Shown piece after piece: positions 47,694 to 58,011 of a DNA stretch of 64,000 nt. Source of the stretch: Ampelomyces quisqualis (lineage: Eukaryota; Ascomycota; Dothideomycetes; Pleosporales; Phaeosphaeriaceae); contig JAGTXZ010000014.1 of the NCBI GenBank assembly GCA_018398575.1, forward strand, positions 186,001-250,000, given 5' to 3'. A program made the position numbers and the translations under genes. Position 1 is the stretch's first letter. Each line of letters begins with the position of its first letter. The notes under the pieces are model-generated. The model did no database searches. It was given only the letters and a program-made list of their open reading frames with translations, and was not told the DNA's origin.

Positions 47694-48977
47694 ATGGCGC
47701 GAGATGATCGATCTGGAGAGTTTACTGGGGTTATGATTTTTTTTATCACGCTCTGCACGATTCTTGTAATGCTTCGTTGCTATTGCAAGTTCGTCATTGT
47801 CAAGAATGTTTCAGCTGATGACTACTTTTCTCTTCTGACCCTTGTACGTTTCTTCTGCCTGCGAATGTTACTGATTCGTGCTGACCACGCTTCCCAATAG
47901 GTTTCATTCCTTGTCTTTTGTTCCCTGTCATTTCTGGGTGTGAACAATGGTACTGGAAAGCGAAGACATCTGATTCCAGACGACAGATACCCCGATGGAA
48001 TGAAGGTGCGCATTGCATTATCTGTCATGGTATCCTTGGATCTAATAGAAACCGTAGTGGTGGTGGGCATGCGAGCCGACCTACGTCTTTATGAACATTG
48101 CGCTGAAGATGAGCATTGGTATCTTCCTGCTCAGAATCGCACTCCGGAAGGTACACCGTATCATCCTTTGGGTTTCGCTGCTCTCCATCCAGCTATACAG
48201 CGTCTTCTTCCTGCTTCTTTTCACTTTCCAATGCTGGCCAATGTCACACTTCTGGGAACGGTTTCGAGGTGGTCAGGGCAAGTGCATAAGTACAGCTACC
48301 ATCATCAACACACTATATGGCTACTCAGCTTTGTGTTGCATAACCGACTGGACCTTCAGCATCGTTCCTATATTTATCGTCCGGGAATTGCAGATGAGCC
48401 AGCGGAAAAAGATCAGTGTGGGTGTCATCCTTGCATTGTGCGCAATGTTAGCCTTCCCTCGAGACAGTTTATTTTTTACGCTTGCTAATGATCTCTTAGT
48501 GGTTCGACCGCCACAATCGTCCGCATGCCCTTCATCAGTAGCATGAAGAATGAAGCCGACTTCCTCTACTCCACCATCGATGTTGCCATCTGGTCAACAT
48601 GCGAAACAGGTATTGGATTGGCTGCATCCGCGGTTGCTACATTGCGACCTCTCCTCCGCAAGGTATTTGGCGAAACTTCGACATCTGGACACTCCGAGCA
48701 AAAGCGAACCCGGACCTGGGGCGGAACTTTCCCCACACGATCTGGCTACGTACCGCATCCAAGCGGAGGAGGCGACAACGACATCCCTCTCAAGGATCAT
48801 GACGAAATTCTCACTCAGATCCATGTCGTGAACGGCCATGATCTGAGTCCCTCTGGAAGCACTGCGGAGCTGCGAGATTGGGAGCACGAAAAGGAGTCTA
48901 GGGTGAAGTCCCCAATTGGGTCGACTCCCGCTGATAATGGGGGCATCATGAGGACCATCAGCATTACACAGACGTAA
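47694..48977 (+). CDS. Rhodopsin-like fungal integral membrane protein (7 TM)
   Basis: Four-exon model: 47694-47843, 47901-48005, 48058-48446, 48500-48977, giving 373 residues. Joining the exons restores the family landmarks: a first span TGVMIFFITLCTILVMLRCY, the SADDYFSLL motif, CEPTYVFMNIALKMSIGIFL, WPMSHFWERF then GKCIS, DWTFSIVPIFIV, GSTATIVRMPFIS and STIDVAIWSTCETGIGLAAS. Seven spans are followed by a hydrophilic tail of about 110 residues. This is the large fungal rhodopsin-domain family of PTH11-like and SAT-like membrane proteins without retinal-binding evidence and without a CFEM domain. Members are abundant in plant-associated ascomycetes, often in accessory regions; most have no known ligand. 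Here the gene sits between two decayed intervals, consistent with an accessory location. Confidence 0.82.
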
Positions 48978-50831
48978 AATGAGGCGATTCGCAATACTTG
49001 TGAGTAGAGTCGTTTAAGATAGGAATGAAGGAAGAGTTTACCCAGCCTAGCGTACAATGAGAGAGCAGCGAGTGACACCGACCGCATTACACATTCACTC
49101 TTTGCATCGTAGCTTAAGCCATCTAGATCTTCGGTCACAGTCAGGCCAAAGATGAGGAAGACAACAATGAAAGATTTCGTCATTTTGCCAGAATAATCGA
49201 ACCTATGACTAATTTGTGCCGCGTACAAGTGCATCAAACTATGAGACACGCCCGCAGACCTCGAACTGCACTCCTTTCGCCCTCGCACACCCCCATAAGC
49301 CCAAGCAAGCTTAATGTGACGCAGACAAGTCGCCCAAACGTACGGAGTGCATTAGGATATCTTAGCTAGCATAACCATAAAAATTCGCCTGCAAGGGATC
49401 ACGCTACCTGGCGCACAGCAGGACGAATGGCTGTACGGAGTACATACTGCATTCTGCCAGGGCCCATGGCAATCCGCCTTCTTGTACCACCAATTACCTC
49501 TCTTAGCGAGTGTAATCTCGCGAATCTTAACCATAATTAACTACGGAGAGATCGACCGGACCCTTGCTTTCCGTAACTTGCGGAGACTCAGGCGTCACCG
49601 CGCCCTAGAGATTGGCTCTTAGCATACAGTATCGGATACAGTTACGATACGATACCGAATATACAAGCTCCTGACACTCAGATACGACAGCTTGTACTCC
49701 GTACATACCGCCTCCTTCAGCATACGACGGAGTGTACAGGGATTCGATGGGCAGTTTTGATGTTGTAGAGAACAGATAGGAGGTAACGTTGATACAAGAA
49801 TAAGCTAGAAGTCAACGATAGCGCACGGTCTTTTTGGGTAAGAAACTGACTTAGTCAGCATACAATACTTCCGACTACCCAGCTACCAGCCTGATCTTGG
49901 GCCTAGCTCAACGCCCAAGGACAGCGAGCGCCAACCCGCATGGGTTGGCGAGGTGCGCGGGTAGGACCCCTGCCCATTTTCCGTCGTATGTTGTGGCGCC
50001 CCCCGTGTTCATCCATGCCCAAAAATCCTTCGTGGGCGATCCTCCCGCACAACGACTAACCGTATATGTTGTATGGTGTCTGGAGCCAAGGAAGAGTGTA
50101 CGGAGACGGGGTTGTTGACTTGCGTGCTGAAGCCGTTCGTGCGAGGCGAGGCGAGCCGCGAGGTGGCTTCCACGCAACGGTGTGACATGTCACATGTGAC
50201 AACACGCGAGCACTGCATGTTGTCAACCCCGATGGGACGCCGAGTAAACTTCGAAGCCTTTTGAATTTACCAAAATATTGAAACGCATTCAATGAGGGAG
50301 AGAACTTTGAAAGAACATGTTATATGACTAGTAACGTTGTACTGCGTACTGCGTAGATTACGAGCTGTGTATCCGTAGCATGATGTTTCTCCTGGGCCTT
50401 TCCGTCAGTGCTGGTATCATAGAGTACTACTAACAATACGGAATTCGCCGCGCGCGAAACGGGCCGATAACGGTGATGCAGACATGTTGGGCATGAATTG
50501 AATATCAAAGGTAGAAAATGTGGGTGGCTTTCTGCAAGGGGAGAGAGGACACGCATGGCAAGTGGCTACCGTACAACAATGACTCGAATCGCTGCCATCC
50601 TGTCTGATTCTTCTCGTCTAAATGACATTTTGCCTCAATCGCACTCCATCTCTCTAAAAAAAGACAGTACTTGTCCGATCGCAGTACCCGAAAAAACCAG
50701 AGAGCAAGTTCCACAGGCCCATAGTACCTTTTCAGCAAGTTGATTCAGACATTCTCGCGAGTCCAAGGCATGTCCCCACGACCACAAATCACACCTTCAA
50801 TCTAGCACAATGACCTCGTTATCCCCACCCA
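48978..50831. other. Intergenic, repeats and palindromes, no gene
   Basis: No conserved coding frame was found. There are GATAC-type repeats around 49620-49660 and TACTCCGTA nonamers at 49434 and 49695 with several one-mismatch copies (49338, 49541, 49728). Two interlocked palindromes lie at 50181-50200. Confidence 0.4.
50181..50200. promoter_or_regulatory. Interlocked palindromes, TGACATGTCA / GTCACATGTGAC
   Basis: The 14-mer TGTGACATGTCACA (50181-50194) and the 12-mer GTCACATGTGAC (50189-50200) are each perfect palindromes and overlap by six bases. The second contains an E-box-like CATGTG. They look like a dimeric transcription-factor site, but no gene start is close. Confidence 0.3.
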
Positions 50832-51053
50832 GGCGACGCTTACGGAAGAGTGCTTCCGCGAAATTTCGGCATCATAACCGACAATACAGACCCTTCTCTC
50901 ACCAACTTCACCAGGGTTTTCATTGAAGCGCGTACTGATACCGAGGGGGGCACCTCAGAGTGTGGATACGGCTGTTCCGATCATGTGAGTGATACGAGGG
51001 CAGGATATTCTAGTCCATTCGTCTTCGAGGGCGCGGTGCACATTCGCGCATGA
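50832..51053 (+). pseudogene. Truncated M28-family aminopeptidase fragment
   Basis: A frame of about 73 codons contains the C-terminal signature of fungal M28 leucyl-type aminopeptidases: FGIITDNTDPSLTNFTRVFI, then SECGYGCSDHVSDTRAGYSS and FVFEG. In intact enzymes the CGYACSDHAS segment supplies a zinc-site region late in the protein and is followed by about 40-60 further residues. Here the frame stops soon after FVFEGAVHIRA. The upstream 200 bp contain none of the long N-terminal part (signal peptide, first zinc ligands). No ATG in frame begins it. It is therefore a fragment left by truncation or deletion. It is not a short functional gene as far as I can see. A missed exon to either side is the alternative. 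Confidence 0.6.
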
Positions 51054-51280
51054 TGGAGCATGTGAAGCTGGTAGCAGGACTTGTAGTAGAGCTAGTATTC
51101 GCGAGACTGAGCTAAGGTTCAGTCGGTATCAAAGATTGAATGTGTGAGAAGTCTTTCGACGGTGATGCCAAGGAGGAGGCGAGTCGTGTGGGGATCACCA
51201 TGGGGTCCGTGCTTCCTCAGCAGCGTAACCCCGGCTGTATGGTGTCTCGACCAATTTCCCATCAGTCCATCGAATCCATC

Positions 51281-51713
51281 ATGGCAGAACATCCGTCTTT
51301 CACCCTCGCTGGCCTACGTAAGCTTCATTCAACTGTTTCGCGCTGAAATATGCTAACACGATCGACAGTGGCTGTCGGCGGAACGGCCGGCTACATCCGA
51401 ACTCGTTCGACCCCATCGCTCGTGGCAGGTCTCGTGCTGGGCGCATCGTACGGATATGCTGGTGGGTTCTTTAGAAGGTCTTTCATCATTATGTGCTTTT
51501 CTTACAATAACCCTAGGCTACCGTATTAAGGAGAACCAGGATTATGGCACAGAACTCGCATTGGGGAACAGCGTTGCCCTTTTGGGGTCCGCCATTCCGC
51601 GCATCATTAAGACAGGCGGAAGAGCGCCAGTGCCCATTGCGCTTGGAGCAACAGGTGCGCTTGCAACGTACTACTACCAAAAAAAAGTACGAGAGTTTAG
51701 ATATGGTCTATAG
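51281..51713 (+). CDS. TMEM14 family small membrane protein
   Basis: Three-exon model: 51281-51317, 51369-51461, 51517-51713, giving 108 residues, the normal size of the family. It begins MAEHPSFTLAGLLAVGGTAG and continues with YIRTRSTPSLVAGLVLGASY, then GTELALGNSVALLGSAIPR, PVPIALGATGALATYYYQKK. Four short Gly-rich hydrophobic helices are visible, as in TMEM14/UPF0136 proteins. Animal TMEM14C sits in the mitochondrial inner membrane and is needed for porphyrin import; plant relatives (FAX) export fatty acids from plastids. The fungal role is not established. The gene starts 227 bp after the aminopeptidase fragment and is convergent with the EamA transporter. Confidence 0.88.
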
Positions 51714-52736
51714 ACCGCACTTATGGCGGCGTTCAGCTGCATCACTTACTTCCATCATGTACATCACCTGTATCATCAAGCTCCCACTTCTCCATCACTA
51801 CGCCAATGTTCTTCGTTTTTTTCATCCTTCTCCTCAAATAGCTGGAACGAACCTGCCCCCAAGCATGATCAGAACAAAGACCAAGTCAAGAAGGCTCAAA
51901 TGCCGGTCGCCTCGTCTCACTGCAGGAGTCACAACACTTACCACAGGCCGCTTGATTGCTCTTTGCTCGTTGCTCCGGCCATCTTCACAATCCGTCAGAG
52001 AGAACATCGCAAGATATAGCTTTTTGACTCCACGCGTTGATGTGCATACGGCCGCAAGAGCCAGTTGAGCTTGATGCTTTTCCAGATGAACGATCCCCTG
52101 GGGCTCTTCGTAGATCCGGACCAGTTTTTGCAGTTTACGCAAGCCTCGCGCTTCGAGGCGCTCCACGTTGTCTCACATTCATCCAACGCCACCTTCCTGC
52201 AGGTGGTACTCAGCAATAATGCCTTCCTCCACCATGTTCAGGAAGATGCGGTGCTCTTCCCAGATTAGGCTCCACACCATAGGCACACGAGGTAACTAAG
52301 CGAATGTGACTACAGTAATGCACAAAGTTTTCTCCACGCCGTCTTGCTAGGTATGACTGACTTAAATATGCGCAAGATACGCAGTTTCAGACGGAACATG
52401 CAGGGACGGTCACAGTGTAGCAGAATCACCAAGCGACCACACCAGAGGCGAAAACTGTTGAGATGAAGCACATGGTCGGCTTTCGACTTCAATTTTAGTG
52501 TTTGGTACATAAATGACTCGTGGATGGATTTGGAATCACACAATTCGAAGCATTTCCTACATTGTCAGCCTGGAAATTGTAGCCTTCGGACATCTGCATC
52601 GCCATAAGTGGGCATGGTGAAGAGGTTGCCCCCTTTATTATATTGAAGCGTATCCTGAAGTATTAACAATTGTCAAGTCTAATAAGGTTGCCCAGGCATT
52701 GCGCACCCGGGCTGTCTGCATGAGGTATAGAATAAG
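51714..52736. other. Convergent intergenic region
   Basis: This holds the 3' ends of the TMEM14 gene (plus) and the EamA transporter (minus). Two minus-strand frames of 70-110 codons around 51834-52216 begin with non-ATG codons or lack any known motif, so they are not called. Confidence 0.4.
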
Positions 52737-53974
52737 CTAAGCACTGATGCTAGCTCTTCTTTCCACGTCACCATTGTTCTCTGCCTGATGCCCAAGTAGC
52801 GCACTCTCTTCGTCTGGCTCCTCCATGCGCTTCTTGACATTTGCGTTTGGTTTCTGTAAAGCGCTCCAAAGTGTACTGCATATGATGATAAAACCACCAA
52901 ATAGGCTCCATGACCCAGGAATAACACCCCATATGCCCCAATCGAATGTGAGCGCAAAGATTATCTGGACGTATAGCATGCTGGTAGCTTTGCTGCTTTT
53001 GTCGAGCTGGAGGCCAGCAGTGAGCAGGAACTGCAAGACGAAACCGAGAAAGCCCATCAAGATCAGCAGGCTCCACTCCTGTGCTGTTTTCGGATTCTGA
53101 AATCCAATTTTTGGAAGAGCTAACAGTGCGATGGTAGATCCAAGGGTCGCAAGAAGCGCGAAGTAGTTCACAGACATGAGCGCATGCGCTCGATCTCCGA
53201 TCACCCGGATCGTTGTATAAGCCCCGGAAGCACCAGCTACACCCATAATAGAGACTACAATGGCGATGAAGCGTTGCGCCGGCGTGACTTTGTCGATTCC
53301 CGTTGGCTTCTTCAGATGCAGCTCGTCGTCCACCTCGCCAAACAGCCATGGCGGGTGTGCGATGATGATGACTCCAATCAAGGCTACCATTCCAGCAAGG
53401 AGCTCCTTGCGCGTAAAGGTCTGCCCAAGAAAAACAGAGCATGCCCACGCGGTGACTATTGGTACCAGAAAACGGAACACTGTTGCTTCAGCAAGAGGAA
53501 GATAGTGAACAGAGTCTGCAGGTAGGTATTAGCATGGCAACATGACCTCATCAGGTTAGTCATTTCAAAACTCACAGTACAAGCAATAGAGACCACCAAA
53601 GCCGAACGCAGCGCGCAGCACCAGCCATCCTCGCACACTCGAAGCACCGAAAGGGAAGTCGGGAACCTTTGTCCACCACATGTATAGCGTGCTTAGTATG
53701 AGCGTAATACCCATGCGGGCAACTATGACCTGAATTTACAATTAAGAACCCGTAGATGGCGGCGGGGGTGATTATATACCTGGAAGGGATGAAATTTGGT
53801 GTGGCCTTGCTGCAAGAATCTTGCTATAGCATCCATCGATGCTCCAGCCAGCTCAGCAAGCAGGATTAAGCATGCGCCTTGGTTATTGTTCCATGCCGAT
53901 CGCCAGATGCCCACTTTGGACTGTAGTGCGCTCGTCACGTGGTCCCCGGTTGGGCTGAGACTTCGATACGACAT
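52737..53974 (-). CDS. EamA/DMT-family transporter (10 TM)
   Basis: Three-exon minus-strand model: 53780-53974, 53576-53729, 52737-53515, giving 375 residues. Ten hydrophobic segments arranged as two EamA halves are visible. Half one contains GACLILLAELAGASMDAIAR, RMGITLILSTLYMWW, YYSVHYLPLAEATVFRFLVP (the typical end of TM4) and ELLAGMVALIGVIIIAHPPW. Half two contains FALLATLGSTIALLALPKIG, LLILMGFLGFVLQFLLTAGL and WSLFGGFIIICSTLW. Fungal members of this SLC35G-like branch are vacuolar or plasma-membrane solute exporters or nucleotide-sugar-like carriers of unknown substrate. The C-terminal tail has an ESALLGHQ stretch, a possible acidic dileucine-type sorting signal. There is no cluster context to suggest a cargo. 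Confidence 0.85.
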
Positions 53975-55533
53975 CTCTAAGGTATATAAGAGAAGGATGT
54001 TGATCGAAGAATCTGGAGTATAGATAGTGCAATGCTGTGCTTCCGCATTTTGTAGAGGTGTGGAAAATTACGTCACAAGGTTAGGAGAGACCGGCGCTTC
54101 CAGCTAACGTTAGCCTAGAATAATGCTATGCCCGTGCGCGTAATGCCTGTGTTGTGTTCGCGTAATACCTGCCAATTAGAGAGGTTTCCAAGTCTAATCT
54201 AAAGATTCTTACCTACATTTTGCTAGCAACTAGCCTTAGTATTGCGCCTAGCTTTAGATATCTAGAAAATCTTGAAAATAGACGATACATAGGCTATATA
54301 ACATTTATGCAGGTAGGTTTTCGTACAACTTCGGAAGCGAGTTATTTACCGCCTAGGCCATGAACTCCAACACAGAAGTATGTCTTGGCCCACATTGTAC
54401 TGCAGTCCGATCTAATTACAGGATTCTACTTCAAAAAGTCCGCAAGACTGATATGGTTGAACCTTGAAACGTTAAGCTAGCTGCACACAACGTTTGTTTC
54501 TGCGTAGTGGAACTTTTTGCAGTTTTTAACCATGCCTAATATCAAATGTTAGTATACACCTTACATGCAGTTGGTTTAGGCAGAGTTACTTATCAGGCTG
54601 TACAGACTGGGGCGTTTGAATATTATTCCTAGCACTCGTCGTCGTCATTGGTTGGGGTGCCGTCGTTCCTCCAACAAGGCCAACGCAAACACTCACATTT
54701 GCTTACACACCTGTGCAGCCGTCTTTGACTGTAGGTTTCCACTTGACGAAACCCACAAGCGAGATATTCTGGAAACTAGTCACCTGATCACTACACACAA
54801 CACCGGAGGCTATCTATACGCTACGTCAAACTCGCTTTAGATAATAATAATTACTAGGGCCTCTTCTAAGATACGTATACAAATAACACAGCTTTTATTT
54901 TGACTAAAAACACTATGTTTTGCCATATGATTGCGACAGTAGCTCTAGAACACCATTAGGAAGTGTTGGTTTGGATTTCTGAGATTGGGATTTCGGCAAA
55001 TTGATTTATTGCCCTTCGCCAGGTGGATACTGGCGCACCGTACCAGGTTGGTGACGTGCATCATAGCTCCGCAGTTTGACTGAATAGCACCTGCATCGTT
55101 GCAATCGAGGGGCCGCTCGCTAACGTCGCCCTCAATGGCCTCTTCGATGCTGTGCAAAGCTCCGAAAATCCAAATGTGATCAATGCTTCCGGGGTATACT
55201 CCGCACCGCTTGCGACGTTAAAGTGCTACAAAGATCTTTGTTCACCTCATCAGCCCTGCCAATCTCGGCTGATCACCCCTTAACTGCTGCATACAGTAAT
55301 CCGGGGTCGCAATCTTCCACCATTCAATTTTTATGTTTACCGGCAACTCTCCGGCACGGCGCATGCGCTTCATACAACGACATTCCTATTGGAGCACGCA
55401 TTGAGCTTCGGCGATGTCGTCGAGATGCGCCACAACTCAAGCACGGGTTCGTGTACCGGAAGAATTACATATTTGCCTTTGGCCCATACCGAGGATCGCG
55501 GTCCCGCTTGCTTCTGAGATGCGGCTATACTGA
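53975..55533. other. AT-rich decayed interval, no gene recognised
   Basis: Between about 54090 and 54950 the DNA is AT-shifted with many CTAG and TAA/TAG steps (for example TAGATATCTAGAAAATC near 54256) and no long frame, which again suggests RIP-mutated repeats. The rest is mixed. A TACTCCGCA near-match to the recurrent nonamer is at about 55197. Confidence 0.4.
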
Positions 55534-55540
55534 TATATAA
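55534..55540 (+). promoter_or_regulatory. Possible TATA box of the pectate lyase gene
   Basis: TATATAA lies 61 nt before the pectate lyase ATG. The distance allows a short 5' UTR. Many inducible fungal secreted-enzyme genes have a TATA box; this one is not tested. Confidence 0.35.
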
Positions 55541-55600
55541 TGTAGACTGAGACGTTATCATCCAGGGTGTCATCTTCTGTGCAATACCGCTACCCTCAAG

Positions 55601-56608
55601 ATGAAGTTCTCACCCCTGCCGACCTTCCTTCTCGCACTTGCTGTATCTGCAGCCCCATCACGCAAAGACTTTGAGTTGGTCGGCTTTGGCAAAGACAATC
55701 CTGTCGGCCCAACTACTGGTGGCGATCAGACGGGCAGCAAGACCGTCACAGTAACGACAGTTCCAGAATTCCTGGCCGCCATCAATGGTACGGCCCCTAC
55801 GATCATCTATGCCAAAGGCACTTTCAACTTCACCTCTCGCCCCAGGGTGGGAAGCAACAAATCCTTGATTGGTGTCGGCAAAGGTGCATGGATTACTGGC
55901 GCTGGCCTCACGATAGTCAATGCCACGAATGTCATTGTCCAAAATTTTGGCATCCGCGGGATCGTCGACAACGACGGCATTACCATTCAAAACAGCCAAC
56001 GGGTGTGGATCGATCACAACGAGTTCACATCCGGCAACTTCCCCGCTGTGGGGCCCGATGCTTACGACGGGCAATGCGATATTATCAGAGCTAGCGATTG
56101 GATCACGGTCTCGTGGAATTACTTCCACGACCACTGGAAGAGCTCTCTGATTGGCAACAACGACCAGTTCAGGGACATTGACTTTGGGCATCTCCACGTG
56201 ACCTATCACCATAATTACTGGAAGAATGAAGGGACCCGTGGGCCTGCTGGACGCTTTGGCCATCAACACATCTACAACAACCTATACGACGACTTCCTGT
56301 ACCAGGCTATCCATAGTCGAAGTGACAACCAGGTTCTTGTGGAAGGGAATGTGTTCACTGGCAAGACCAGGGAGGCCTTGAGCACTTATGGACTAGTCAT
56401 CCCAGAAGATAGCCCCAACACTGGCCCTGACGGCGACTTCGAGATCGATGGCTATGCGAATCTTGGTGCTGAAAACGACTTCGGCAAAGCTACCGTCAAC
56501 ATTACTCAAGTTGGTAATTTCACAAAAGCACCTTACAAGTACAAGCTCACGCCGTTGAAACAAGTTTCAAAGCTTGTAAAGGCTGGAGCTGGTCTCGGCA
56601 AGATCTAG
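55601..56608 (+). CDS. Secreted pectate lyase, polysaccharide lyase family 1
   Basis: Intronless frame of 335 residues. A signal peptide (MKFSPLPTFLLALAVSAA) is followed by the PL1 parallel beta-helix. Landmarks are the GKGAWITGAGLTIVNATNVI strand pair, WIDHNEFTS (the vWiDH motif), DGQCDIIRASDWITVSWNYF (calcium-site aspartates and the second helix motif) and HHNYWKNEGTRGPAGRFGHQ, which holds the region of the catalytic arginine (RGPAGR; RxPxxR in family members). Four N-x-S/T sites are visible. The enzyme cleaves polygalacturonate of plant cell walls by beta-elimination. This short single-domain type of about 330 residues is common in necrotrophic and saprobic dothideomycetes. Neighbouring DNA upstream is decayed, so the gene lies at the border of a gene-poor region. 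Confidence 0.92.
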   Translation: MKFSPLPTFLLALAVSAAPSRKDFELVGFGKDNPVGPTTGGDQTGSKTVTVTTVPEFLAAINGTAPTIIYAKGTFNFTSRPRVGSNKSLIGVGKGAWITGAGLTIVNATNVIVQNFGIRGIVDNDGITIQNSQRVWIDHNEFTSGNFPAVGPDAYDGQCDIIRASDWITVSWNYFHDHWKSSLIGNNDQFRDIDFGHLHVTYHHNYWKNEGTRGPAGRFGHQHIYNNLYDDFLYQAIHSRSDNQVLVEGNVFTGKTREALSTYGLVIPEDSPNTGPDGDFEIDGYANLGAENDFGKATVNITQVGNFTKAPYKYKLTPLKQVSKLVKAGAGLGKI

Positions 56609-56931
56609 GTAGACACACCAAAGCTTCGGTTGTGAGCCTCGATAGATCCATTGGAACAATATCAAGAATTCCTGCTTTGGACTGTGTTTTCACTCTGCGC
56701 TAACCCAGCAAGGCTAGTTTACCAAATAGAGTGCCATACAAATTGTCACGACCATTGTACACAGTGCCAGATATTTTTCGCCGCGCTTTAAATACCTGCC
56801 CAACACCCTTGAATTAACAATGCAGAACATGTAACGGTCAACATTGCGCACTTCTTTCATTGCCTTTGTTAGCCCTTACAGTCTCGAAATCTACCTTTGT
56901 CAACCTTCTCCGCAGCTTTGAACAACGCATC

Positions 56932-58011
56932 ATGCATACTTTCTACCACATTCTCGAGATTGATCGTCAAGCGACCGCCTATGAGGTGAAGAAGGCGTAT
57001 CGCGCTCTGCAGATCAAGCACCATCCCGACAAGACTGGAAGCTTGCCCGAGACTGAGCAGGCGAAAAGCGCTGCAATAAGCAAGGCAGCGAATGTTGCAT
57101 ACGAAACACTTTCAAGCGCGGCACTTCGAGCTGCATATGACCTGACCTTGCCATCACCTTCTACACAATTCAATGGCGGAGCTTCATCGTTTCCTGCTTC
57201 CACAGCATGGAACTGTAGAACAGAGGCATGGTCGTCAACATCATCCCCAGAGCCGACGCCATCACCTACCCCTCATCCAAAAACGTTTCCTCGAAGCCTG
57301 AGCGTGGATGACGGCGATTGGACACTTGATGTTCATTTTCACGGCACTTACCAGCCATATGAATGGGGTCCGCGTTTCATTTTCACCAGCTCGCATAAAG
57401 TCTTTCTTTTCATGAAGGTGCGCAAGGATCCGCTACGAACTTCTGCCGACGATCCAGATGTGCAGCTTTCTGTAACAGGCACACCGCATTCTCGCCGCAT
57501 CCGCAAGATCGAGTCACTGCATCGATCTTGTATGACGGAATCTGGCCCTGAAGAACAGCTCCTCATCACAATTCACACATCCAGGGCCACCGTTGGTGCA
57601 CTCAAAACGCAGCTCAACAGCGATACAATGTCCTTTGACTTCGCGTGGGATCTCCAACCTCGAGACTTGGGACCACACTTCAAGCCCCCGAAGAATGAAT
57701 TGACATACGCTTCGTGCCTAGTCTTCATGGTGAAGCCACCCCACAGTAAGGCGCTGTTCAATAGCAAGCCATGTCATGAAGACAACCCTCGATACGTGCT
57801 GCTCAACGACAAGAGTATGCAGACACGAAGTGGGGTCAGGTGCAGACTGAGTGGGATGAGAAGAGGGTTTCATCATGAACGTACATGGGCGACAGCGAGG
57901 AAAGTGGCGTGGGACAGGGACCACGAGAAGATGTGGAGGTTGGCGGCATTTGGATGGCAGCCTAGAGGCATGGGGAAAGGCGAGGAACACGCGTGGTTAC
58001 ATTGTACCTAG
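56932..58011 (+). CDS. DnaJ (J-domain) protein
   Basis: Intronless frame of 359 residues from the ATG at 56932 (MHTFYHILEIDRQATAYEVK). The J-domain covers about residues 3-72 with the HPD motif at 31-33 (IKHHPDKTG) and the usual helix III/IV pattern ending YETLSSAALRAAYD. It is followed by a Ser/Pro linker and about 240 residues with no recognised fold (VHFHGTYQPYEWGPRFIFTS, then FAWDLQPRDLG). There are no zinc-finger or CTD substrate domains, so it is a class III (type C) J-protein that would stimulate an Hsp70; its client and location are unknown. No signal peptide is visible. An upstream in-frame extension to about 56860 lacks an ATG. Confidence 0.82.
   Translation: MHTFYHILEIDRQATAYEVKKAYRALQIKHHPDKTGSLPETEQAKSAAISKAANVAYETLSSAALRAAYDLTLPSPSTQFNGGASSFPASTAWNCRTEAWSSTSSPEPTPSPTPHPKTFPRSLSVDDGDWTLDVHFHGTYQPYEWGPRFIFTSSHKVFLFMKVRKDPLRTSADDPDVQLSVTGTPHSRRIRKIESLHRSCMTESGPEEQLLITIHTSRATVGALKTQLNSDTMSFDFAWDLQPRDLGPHFKPPKNELTYASCLVFMVKPPHSKALFNSKPCHEDNPRYVLLNDKSMQTRSGVRCRLSGMRRGFHHERTWATARKVAWDRDHEKMWRLAAFGWQPRGMGKGEEHAWLHCT

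Noticed and set aside
48815..49288. Minus-strand ORF with a secretion-like segment MTKSFIVVFLIFGLTV
   Set aside because: It is largely antisense to the last exon of the rhodopsin-like gene, with no homology or splice support. It is probably chance.
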